This document shows positions 46,438 to 56,900 of a stretch of 64,000 nt of DNA, piece after piece. This DNA is from Cymbidium sinense (taxonomy: Eukaryota; Streptophyta; Magnoliopsida; Asparagales; Orchidaceae). The first letter of the stretch is position 1, and every line of letters begins with the position of its first letter. The DNA lies in contig JAKCPB010001409.1 in NCBI GenBank assembly GCA_021442155.1, positions 101,590 to 165,589 of the forward strand. Direction: 5' to 3'. The translations under genes were made by a program, and so were the position numbers. The notes beneath the pieces are model-generated. The model had not been told where the DNA came from, searched no databases, and saw only the letters and a list, made by a program, of their open reading frames with translations.

Positions 46438-47737
46438 GGGTTTAGGGTTTATGGTTATGGTTTAGGGTTTAGGGTTTAAGGTTTAGTTTTTAGGCCTAAG
46501 GGTTTAGGGGTTTTAGGGTTTAGGGTTTAGGGTTTAGGGGTGGGATGTTTTAGTTTTAGGGATTAGGTTTTGGTTTAGGGTATTAAGGTTTAAGATTTAG
46601 TGTTTAGGGTTTAGGGTTTTTAGGATTCAAGATTTAGGGTTTCAATTTAGGGTTTAGGGTGAGTTTTAGGTGGAGGTTGGGAGGAGGGTTTAGAGTTTAG
46701 AGTGGGTGGTTTAGTGTAGGGTGTAAGATTTAGGGTTTAGGGTTTAGGTTTAGGGTATTTATTTATTTTTTAAAAAAAAATTAGTAGGTTTAGGTTTATT
46801 TAGTTTTTTTTATTTATGTAGTTTATTTTAATTTTATTTTATTTAGTTTAGTTTATTTATTTTAGGTTTATTTATTTTTGGTTGGGTTTTTTATTTTACG
46901 TTATTATTAAGGTTTAGGTTTAGGTTTAGGTTAATTTTTTGTTTAGTTTTATTTTAGTTTATTTTTTTTTAGGTTTATTTTTTATTTTAGGTTTAGGTTT
47001 AGGTTTTTATTTTATTTTAGGTTTAGGTTTTTTTTTTTAGGTTTATTTTAGCATTTAGATTACATTAGTTTAGTTTATTTTATTTTTTTTATGTTTAGGT
47101 TTTATTTTTATTTTTAGGTTTAGGTTAAGGTTTTAATTTATTTTAGGTTTAGGTTTAGGGTTTTATTTTAGGTTTATTTTAGGTTTTTTTTTAGTTTATG
47201 TTAGTTTATTTTTAGTTTATATTATTTTATTTAGGTTTAGGTTTAGTTTATTTTAGATTAAGGTTTAGCTTTTATTTAGTATAGTGTAGTTTATTTTAGT
47301 TTAGGTTTATTTTATTTTGTTTATTTTATTTTCTTTTAGGTTTAGGTTTTTTAGTTTATGGTTTAGGTTTATTTTTCTAGGTTTAGGTTTTATTCAATTT
47401 TATTTTATTTTATTTTAGGTTTAATTAATGTTTATTTTAGGTTCAATTTTTATTTTATTTAGTCTTTTGAGCTTTATTTTCTTTTAAATTTAGTTTAGGT
47501 TTTTATTTACTTTATTTTAGTTTAGTTCATATTTTTTTATTTTATTTTATTTTTAGGTTTAAGTTTAGTTTTAGGTTTAGGTTTAGGTTTAGGTTTTAGT
47601 TTAGGTTTTATTTCATTATTTTATTTAGTTATTTACTTTATTTTAGGTTTTATTTAATTTAGGTCTTTTTAGGTTTTAGGGTTTATGGTTTAAGGTTTAG
47701 TGTTTAGGGTTTGGGTTTTAGGATTTAGGGTTTAGTG
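46438..47737. repeat. C-poor telomere-like repeat array, segment 7
   Basis: A TTTAGGG-type island (about 46,438-46,760) is followed by an A-rich junction (about 46,770, AAAAAAAAATTAGTAGG), one T-rich unit and a last island (about 47,670-47,737) that runs straight into the LINE's T-run. No gene is seen. Confidence 0.8.
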
Positions 47738-50700
47738 TTTTTTTTTAGAAACCCCATGTAGGGGATATTTTATTGCCACAAAAAGAGGGTTACAAGGTCC
47801 ATGAAAGTGATAAACTCCAGAACTATGGCTCAATGAGCTACAATTAGCCTAAAAAGTAGATCCCCTATCTAAGTGCAGTCAAAAGCAAAAGAAGACATTA
47901 AAGAAATCAAAAGATACAAATAGATTAACATAAAAAAAAAAGGAAGATTAGGGCCAATGCTCTGCAGGATGTGAGAATGCATGACACTATGGAGCAAACT
48001 GCAAGAGGAGAAAGCATGCAGAAATGTAAGCGGAAAGAAATTAGAGTGTTAAGGTATACATAATAATAAAACAAGATAATGAGAATGATAGTAAAGAATT
48101 GTGATAGAGGAGGCTCAGTCACACCAAGTTGGGGTGGATGGAATATGAGCATCCAAACTTCAGAAGGAAGGTTACATCACAAGAGCTACTAAAACCAAAA
48201 GGTAGAAATCATCACAACCATCATACTAACAAACTGTGTGAAGATAGAAAATTGTTGAAAGTCTTATGGGCTTTATTACACGCAAACCTAAACAAAACTA
48301 TATATAATATAGGAAATTGCAAAGGCGATAAGGGGTTGCAAAGAAAAGTATCATCAATATAGTTACCGACATGAGGATACTTATACATATGAAATAGGCC
48401 ATAAAACCATCCACAAGAAAACAAAGAAGACTTGTTGAAATCCTAAGCAAGTCGATGAGCCTATAAGTAACACCATCCCAAACATATGATATATATGAAT
48501 CAAACAAGAGAAGTAAGTAAAGTCCAGAAAATGAGCCCAATCAATAATAATGAATGCAGAACAACCCTTATTAATATCCATATCGTAGTTGGCAAAAGCA
48601 ATTGTAAAGGAAGATAACCCAATACCAAAATAGCACCAAATAAAGAGGAACTTCCAGTAAAGATGTCGGACAAAAAAATCGATAATCCATCAACAAACAA
48701 CCAAGATAACAAGACGCGGTAAAAGTCCATAGTACCACCCATTGAATAGACATTGCATTCCAAGGAGATAGCGACAAGCCTATCAACCAAGATGGGAAAA
48801 TAGAAGTTAATTTAGATCATATCGAAATGAGTGACAGACAAAAACAAGAAGAAATCGAAAAAAGTCAACCCCAACAACAAAAAATTTAGTGCAACATTAG
48901 AACCCACCAGAGGATAAATCAAAATGGGGATTCAAATTAGGGTCCTCATTATAATCTAGAAAAAACAAGACAGCAGATAACCAAGACAAAAAATAGCCAA
49001 GACAGCAACAGCCAAGATAGCAAGGGACAACAAGATGGCCATAGAACCTCTCAATTAGAGTAGACATTGCAATAGTTAATAACCAAGTAGATAAAAGCAT
49101 GGATCGGGAAAGCAACAGCGAAGACACCAATGACCAAAAACAATAAGAGCAACAAAGTTAGAAATAGCTTGCTGAACATAGGACCCTAAAGTCCTACAAC
49201 CAACAAAGATAGAGCCAACATTGGAATCCTGAGAAACAAGGATAGCAAATATCCAAGACAACAAACAGCCAAGACAACAAAACTAGCTGGCCAGAGAACC
49301 ACCCATTCAGAATAAATAGTGCAATAGATACAAGTTTAACTGAAAGAAGATGGAGAAAAGAGTAGTAGATAAAGTAGTCCATAGAATTTAGATGATAAAC
49401 ATATAATAAACCAATAAGGAGATTCAAATCAAAAGCCACCAAGCAGTCAACAACTTCATTAGAGGCTTGTTGAACAAAATAAACCAAAACCCTATAAACA
49501 ATATGTAGATTATTAATCCAGTCAACAACCCGAAAGATTACCAAGGCAAATAAAAGTCCACCCATTGAGAGTAAATCATATATAAAATCCAAATAATCGA
49601 TGGAAAATCACAAGGTTTTGCACAATTTGAATAGAACCAAGGGGATAAAAAGATCGAGAAATCAAGATTGTTGAAAGAAAATAGGAGAGAAATAAAAGGC
49701 AAAAAACATATAATAACCATAATGACAACCTTGGACAAAGGACTCTAAAATCAAAAGCCAAAGAGGTAGCAATAAAATAAAAATTACACCCACCATATAA
49801 AATTCCAAAAAAAATAGAGATGTAAAGTAGCAAAAGGGTTCAAAAGATAATCAATAAAAAAACCTTGATAAAGATGATCAAGCTAGCAACTAAACCCATA
49901 ACCACATTAAAGGCAAACGAGAAGCCAAGGAAGTCCAAACTAAGGAAATAATAAAATTGAACAGAAATTGCAAAATCTCTCTTTGGGAAATATGAGGTTG
50001 GGCAAAATAATCAAGAAGACAACACCAACAAGACCTGGAACGATAAACAACCAGTAATGCTGGATAAAAGACTCAATGATCTAGACCATCCAACAACCAA
50101 GAAAGAAAATAACAAAGAAGTTGGCCATAAAACCAACCATTCAAATTATACAATGCATAAGTTAAATCTATAGTTAAGGAAGAGGTCAAGACTAAATTAG
50201 GATGTAAAATAGGGTGAAAACAATAAGATCCTGTTTTAACACAAACATTCAAAAAATGAGAGATAAACAACAGAAAAATAAAAGCCATCTTGCAGTCAAC
50301 AACCTCAATAGAGGCGAACTGAACAAAATAAAACAAAACCCCAGAAGCAGCATGAGGTGCAATAATCTAGATCAGCCAAAATCCAGGACAGTAATTACCA
50401 ACAAGCTGGATCTGCACAATTTTAATAAAGCCATAAAGTAAAAAAAATAGATTAATTGATCAGCAGCAGCCTGGATGAGAACAGCAAAGAAAGTCAAAAG
50501 AACACCAGGCAACAAATAGCTAACAAACACAAGGTTAGGTAGCAGGACAGTGAATCCAAAAATTCAACAGCCATAGGTTAAAACAACACTACAATTATTG
50601 CAACCATAGGATAAGCCAATAAAATGCAGTGGGGCAATAAAGCTACCAAAAGGGTTCAAAAGGGTATTATCAATGAAATCCTTTAGAGAAATCAGGCTCG

Positions 50701-51232
50701 CAGCAGAACTACCCTCCTTAGAGAAATCGAACTAAAAGTAATTCATTAAATAATACCAAACCTACAAAGAACCATTAATAATAACAAAGGTATTGCATTT
50801 TCTTTCCTTATAGGTATGTAAGCTGGGCTTAGCATATACATTCAGCAAATACATTAAACCATCTCCAAGATTAGCCTACAAAAGGCCCAAAGCCCCAATA
50901 ATTAAACCTTTAACATAGATGTTGCATCCAGAAATAGCAAGACCCAAACAAGGTTGGGATAATTAAACCAACAGCAAATGTCACGTAGCTCATCAAAGGA
51001 CCGGCAAGAAGTAATATGATGATGTATCAAAGAAATTCCAAAGAAGAGACATTAAAAGAAAAATAGTAGAGGCGAAGCTTTTAAAGCTAAGACAATTAAA
51101 CCAGGCGTGCGAGATCAACAAGTAAGGGATATCAAGTTGATGCATCAAAGAAAGACCAAAGAAATAACAACAAGAAATACAAAATGATCATGCAATAAAA
51201 GAGGTATTGAAGCGTGAATCCAATAGGTTAGA
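47738..51232 (-). other. LINE 3' region with degenerate internal tandem repeats
   Basis: It lies between the ORF2 stop and the poly(A) tail and is about 3.5 kb, which is very long for a LINE 3' UTR. Between about 48,650 and 50,400 it contains diverged repeats built around CCACCCATT...TAGTGCAATAG and CAACCAAGACAACAA. Recognisable copies lie at about 48,736, 49,044, 49,299, 49,558 and 50,132, spaced about 250-310 bases or a double of that. The tail-proximal 900 bases resemble the element at 62,787 to the window end. Many short hydrophobic minus-strand frames are present, but no frame is consistent across repeats, so I do not call a protein. Confidence 0.65.
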
Positions 51233-54200
51233 TTAATTTCTAAGATAAGGAAACCGATTTATCCGATTAACCAAGCCATGCAAATATTTAGGAAGGGTTA
51301 GTTGATCAAAGAATTTTATTTCGTCCAATCTAGCACCCAGATTGGCTAGATAATCAGCACATGTATTACCATCACACCATGCATGAGTGATTTTAAAGTA
51401 GAGTTGGGCAAGGAGAGTTCTAGTTTGCTTAAGAAGGTAGTATAATTCAGTATTGCCCATTTTGGTGGAAATCAAGAGATCAATCAGCAGAAGGGCATCC
51501 ACCTCAATTCAAATATTGAGCCAACCTTTTAAAGGCAAATCTCAAGAGCTTTGTACACTGCCATGAGCTCAGCAAAGGTAACAAAGCAGGGATTAAGGGG
51601 GTAAGTGAAGGCACATAGGACTTTATCATTAAGATTTCTGAAAATTCCACCACAGCCTGAACCTTTATGAGAGACAGAGCCATCAGTGTTAACTTTAATA
51701 GTGTTAGCATGAGATTTTACTCAATAAACAATCTTGTCATCTTTACTGATGTGGTGATCCGGCAAGTTAAAACCCAATTTATTGGCCACAAATTTGCAAC
51801 CTTTGAATTATTTGTATTTAATTAAATTGGCATTAAATAAGTCACAAATTTTTTTTTTAGTTCTAGCAATTATCCTCATGTGATTCATAGGGATCTCATG
51901 ATGTTTTGCATCATTTCAGTCCATCCATATGAACCAAATAAGAGTGATAGTAGTTATGACTTTAATGTGTCCTTTAATAGTGTTGTCAAAATAAACTTCA
52001 AGAAGTTGGTATAAATTTAAGGAGCCATTGAAAATAATAATGTTAAAGAGGTCATCAAACCAAATCTAAAGTTTAGAAGCAATGGCCCCGTTAACAAAAA
52101 CATGATTCACATTCTTAATGTGAAAACAACATTGGCATTTTGGGTAATGAAAACCTTACCCCACAACAAGGAGTCCACAGGGATGAAGTTTTTCAAAATA
52201 TGCCAAGTAAGAACAGAATAAGAAGTAGGGATATTGTTGTTCCAAAGTTTAGAAAACACATAGGAATAATCTTGAGTTTCTTTAATGTAAATCCAAATAT
52301 TTTTAAAGTTGAAATCACCATTATGTGAAAGCTTAAAAAGGATCTGATCTTGATTGGTAGGAATGATAGGAATAGTAGTAAGCTTATTTAAAAGAGAGGG
52401 AGGAATATGATCAGTAAGCTTACTATTGTTTCACATATTATTCTACTAGAAAGAGTTCACTTTAATAGCAGCCGTAGAATGGGTAGAAAGTAAGTCATCA
52501 ATGGGCCCACATCCAGTCCAGTTGTCTTGCCAAAAGAAAGAGGAGCCAGAGTTAATCCCCTAGGAAATTAAAGATTTGGCATCCCATTTGATGGAATAAA
52601 GTCTTTTCCAAATAGGAGAGTCTCCTGCTTTATAGGGGCAAATGAGAGGGTGCTTACCCTAGAAGTATTTAGCAGTCATGAAATTATCCCATAGACTATT
52701 GATTTTCCTAAAATTCCACCAAAGTTTATAAGAAAAAGCAGTGATAGTTTCCTTGATTGGTTTACATCCAAGATCACCTTCAGCAAAAGTGCCACAGGTT
52801 TTATACCAAGAGGTCCAGCATTTTTTAGAGGAATTATTAGATCCCAAAAATTTGTTAATGCTCAATTGTTAATGATAGAGTTCACAATGGTTTGAATGAG
52901 ATACAAAGGCATGGAGTTAAGGGTGCTCTTAATCAAAGTGAGCCTACCACCAAAAGAAAGTAAGTGAAATTCCCAAACAGAAATTATTTTAGAGAATTTT
53001 TGGATTAGCTCATCAAAAAGGTGAGATCTTTTTTGACCTTTAAATAGAGGAGCACCAAGATATTTTATAGGAAGTTGTTGATGTTGAAAATTAGTAATTT
53101 TAAAGATTTGGATGGTCCTATTGCTAGGGATTTTAGAAGAAGGAATGAAACTACTTTTGCCTTCATTGACAAAAAGACCGCTTTCATTGCCAAATTTATT
53201 TAAAAGATTCTTAATAGTTTTAATGTGAGGAATTGAGGCATTGCAAAAGATTATAAAGTCATCAACAAAACTAAGATGAGTGACAGGAAGACCACCTTGA
53301 GTTCTATAAAACATCTTAGGATTATTGTAAGAAAGATCATTCAAACTCCTTGATAGATATTCAACAGTAATAATAAAAAGAGAGGGGGATAGGGGATCCT
53401 TGTCTCAAACCATGCTTTGAAGGGAAAAAACCTAGGATTCACCATTCATGACAAGAGAACAAAATATTTGTAATGCAATTTTGATGAGGCGATAAAATAA
53501 CAAAACCCAAGAAAATGAAGAATTTGAAAGAGGAAATCCCAAGAGAGGTTGTCAAAAGCTTTAGTGATGTCCATTTAAAAGGATGTTACCACCTCTCATA
53601 GGAACGCATCAATGTCATGAATCGCTCTCTAGAAGTTAAGTGTATATCTACCTTTAACTAAGCCGGTTGGGGAAATAATTTTAGGCAGCAGCGGACTAAT
53701 TTTATTAGCAATTAATTTAGCAATTAGTTTATGAAAGAAGGTGCAAAGGCTGATAGGTCTGAAATTGCCCAAGATTCAGGATTATTAATTTTGGGAATGA
53801 GAATAATAGAAGTGCTAGAATAATATCTAGGTAAAGGGTTACCCTCAAAAAAATCAACAACTGCATCAACAAGGTCAGTCTTAATAATAGGCCAACAATA
53901 TTGAAAGAATTGAGTCGTGTAACCTTTAGGGCTAGCAATAGAATCAGTGTTCATGCTATTGAGAATACTACCAATCTCAGCTTCTGTAGGACACAAACTA
54001 AGTGGTTTTCATCATTAGAGATAGTAGAGGAGATCAAATGTGTGCTGGAGATGGCTTCTAAGGAGCTATTGTTGTTTAATAAATTTTGAAAATGATGTAT
54101 GATAGAATCTTTAATATAATTATTTTCAGTAATCTAGGTTCCGTTATCATTTTTGATTTTTTTAATAGAGTTTAAGGCTTTCTTTTTTAAAAAAAGAGCA

Positions 54201-55253
54201 TGGAAATACCTTTGGTTTCTGTCACCATCAGTAATATGTTTGCAAGCATCCTTTTGGCGCTAGTAGGTTTCCTCCATATTCTGATAATTAATCAAGTTAT
54301 CTTTAGCTGCATTCAAATAATAAAGCTTATTAGAGTCATTCAAAATAGCATCTTCAAGAGAGCAAATAAGTTGTTCCATATTTTTGAGATTTGCAAAATG
54401 ATTTTTAAAATGATGCTTGTTCCACCAATTTAGATTTTGTTTAAGCCTTTTTTAGCTTAAGCCAAAGGCCAATCATGCCTTTAGTAGAATTATCAGGATG
54501 AATAGGGACCCACCAAATAATGGAAATAACATTAATGAAATCACTATGTTGGATCCACATATTTTTGAATCTAAAAGGAGTAGGAAAGGATAGTCTAGTG
54601 GAGGGATTTTTGATAGAAATCAAAAGCGGAGCATGGTCAGATAAAGTTCTGCTTAAATGTTCAACCAAAGTAAGAGGCCATTGATTGATCCAAAGGGAAT
54701 TAAAGAGGGTCCTATCAAGCCATTATCAAAGTCTAGAATTATGCCACGTGTAGTCGGAACCCAAAAAACCAATATCAATTAGATTATAATCAAGAATCAT
54801 ATTAGAAAAGTCTTCCATGGAATGAGTGTTAGGAGAGAAACCTCCCCTTCTTTTCGAGGAAGCGAGAATAGTGTTGAAATCACCACCAACCAACCAAGGT
54901 TTGAGAGGAGGCAAAGGTTCTTAAGTTATCCCAAAGGATGCTCCTACCGCTTCTATTACAAGAAGCATAAATAGAGGAACCAAGAGTAAAATTCACCCAA
55001 TGAGATTTGAACATTAACCAATTGAAGGTCATCAAGGATAGATGTTGACTAGATTATTCCAAAAACACCAAATTTTATATTATAAAAAAGGAGTTTTGAA
55101 AGCCTAGCATTCTAGCAACTGAGTGATCTTAGAAGAGTGTATGAATGGTTGAATAACAATAAGGCTATGTTATGAGGTGGCAAAGGCTTCTAACACTGCA
55201 TGGACAATGAGAGTCCCAATACCCCTAACATTCTAAATAAGTAAATTAATCAT
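51233..55253 (-). pseudogene. LINE ORF2: endonuclease, reverse transcriptase, RNase H (broken)
   Basis: The predicted start reads MINLLI, a TAG where Trp is expected, then NVRGIG, the usual opening of plant L1 ORF2. The endonuclease is seen at about 54,914-54,441: WLVGGDFNTIL with its catalytic Asp, GFLGSDYTW, and SDHAPLL with the catalytic His. RT follows: a fragment with NSMNTDSIASPKGYTTQFFQ and IILIPKINNPESW at 53,996-53,724, then FVDD at 53,269-53,258 (the YADD-box equivalent), then IKYLGAPLF and GGRLTLIKSTL. A post-RT region has KLWWNFR, a zinc-binding-like segment (about 52,565-51,840, CQCC and VNHVF), and finally RNase H (about 51,710-51,233) with NTDGS, AELMAVYKAL, EVDALL and HAWCDGNTCADYLANLG, so its acidic residues persist. 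About 1,340 codons is normal length. Several frameshifts and stops break it. Confidence 0.88.
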
Positions 55254-55547
55254 AATAAATAAGAAGAAAAGAAGAAAGATAATAGAAGGATAAGAAAAAA
55301 CAAGAAGAAGAAAGATACATGATGTAATCATTTATGGGAAGTTAGAGAAGATCTAGTGGATCTAGTGGAGCTATTAGTGAACATTCTAGCTTTAAAGGAT
55401 TTTTTCTTAGTAATAGTTTGAAAAGTTCTATCTATGTCCAAAGTATCTCCATCTGAGAGATTGATTTGTGAAATTTATAATAGGGTCAGTATCTGTCAAA
55501 CATTCCTAATTGTAATTTCCTTCTTAATTACGAGGATGAGAATTGAA

Positions 55548-56866
55548 TTATTGAGTATCACTCAAGGGTAGGAGAAGGAGAGGTCCATTAATAGCACAAT
55601 TTTCATGTTCAGTTTGAGAAATAATTTTCAAATTTTTTTGCACTACCAAAGAGTAAACATTTTTTAGATTTTGAACTATCATCAAATGGGCACTTTCAGA
55701 ATTAGTTTTTAGATTTTGATCTAACCTAAAGTTCCCATTCAAGTCACCACAAGGGTTCATATGAGTCTCGTCAAGTTCACTAGCCAAAAGAGGTAAGGTA
55801 AAATGAATCAAGGTATTGTCTAGAGGAACCAAAGTATTACAATTAGAATAATAGGTAAGCTATCATTGGCCTCCTCATGAACCACATGAGCCATATTATT
55901 AACCTGCTCCAAATGCTCTCCAATAGACAAATTAGTAGATAATAATCCCTTTTGAGGAACTTTAGGTACATAAGCCAATTTATTGGTTTTTCCATTTGCT
56001 AGAGAGGGATTAGGATTCAGCAGTTTAATCTTTTTAAGATGAGGATGCCACACAAAGCATTCAGAATGATCATGACCATGAATCTTATAGTGAGTGCAAA
56101 AAATAGGGAAATTTTTAAATTCCACTTTTTGATTATAGCCAAATTTCTCAAAGCTGATCCATACTTCTTTTGGATACATTTTGGTAATATCAATATCAAC
56201 TAAAATATTAGCAACTGATGGTCGTGATCTCGCAGCAGTGGCCTGATCAATTTGGAGAGGCCGACCAAAGAGAGCCCCAACCGCAAAGAGGACTTGATGT
56301 GTAACGTAATGTATTCTCATATTAGGAAGGGCAAGTCATAGAGGAACAATAGGGGCTTCCTCTTTTACATCAAAAAGTGGAGACCATTTCAAAAGTCTCA
56401 TTTGACAATTATACACAAAGTAGTAGTGACAAACAAAAACTCTTGAGTAATCTAAGTCATTAGATAGCTGAATAAGGACATGCCTAGAATCAATCAATCC
56501 GATAGTGAAAACACGAGAGCTTTATGCTATGAAAAAAGATCGATATTATCAGAAAATGACGAAGAAAAATTTACCAACTAAAGAGAATTCAAATGGCTTA
56601 GCCAACTTTTCCACGTCAAGATCCGAGCACATTACAGCAGGCATTCCATGAAAAGATGTGGAGATCAAGTTAACTAAAGCATTAGGGGAAGTGTTTTTAC
56701 CAGATAATGAGTCCTTGAAGGACTTAATAGTAGGCAGAGTAACGGATGGAGTTGAATCCATAATACCTTGAAATTTAGAAGCCCTAGCCGACACTTCCAA
56801 GTTCGAAGAGCTCGGTTGCGTGAAAAGCGGCACCTCCTCCATTGATAGAACAAGGGATTCTCCCAT
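55548..56866 (-). pseudogene. LINE ORF1: DUF4283-like region plus zinc knuckle (broken)
   Basis: ORF1 of plant L1 elements encodes an RNA-binding partner of ORF2. The first frame (56,866-56,549) starts MGESLVLSMEEVPLF and contains DLDVEKLAKPFEFSLVGKF, matching the DUF4283 opening. A second frame (56,320-55,820) contains ALFGRPLQIDQATAARSRPS and YPKEVWISF, then a CCHC-like knuckle FCTHYKIHGHDHSECF (Cys, His, His, Cys spacing slightly unusual). A last frame (55,832-55,548) ends near the expected ORF1 end. At least two frameshifts separate the parts. About 295 bases separate ORF1 from ORF2. Confidence 0.82.
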
Positions 56867-56900
56867 TTAGCAAAGATGGAAGCCGTCTTTTAACAAGAGT

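Larger units (their letters stand above)
47738..56900 (-). mobile_element. Near full-length, inactivated plant L1-type LINE with RNase H
   Basis: Read on the minus strand: a short leader, ORF1 (from 56,866), ORF2 (from 55,253 to 51,233), a long 3' region, and a poly(A) tail (nine T at 47,738-47,746) against TTTAGGG-like repeat. The gene order and domains (DUF4283-like and zinc-knuckle ORF1; APE-type endonuclease, RT and RNase H in ORF2) fit plant L1 elements, some clades of which carry an RNase H domain. Both ORFs are broken by stops and frameshifts, so it is dead. The 5' end is uncertain: sequence right of about 56,900 is non-telomeric and could be target DNA or part of a long 5' UTR. I cannot find a clear target-site duplication, because the left flank is telomere-like and the right flank is not. 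Confidence 0.85.

Noticed and set aside
1..47737. A true chromosome-end telomere
   Set aside because: The repeats are degenerate and interrupted by decayed inserts, and ordinary DNA follows to the right, so this is interstitial or subtelomeric rather than the terminus itself.
48221..50336. Chain of overlapping hydrophobic minus-strand frames, considered as a membrane protein downstream of the LINE
   Set aside because: Frames change every 200 bases and follow the 250-310-base repeats. No continuous frame or domain is present, so it is better explained as repetitive 3' region.
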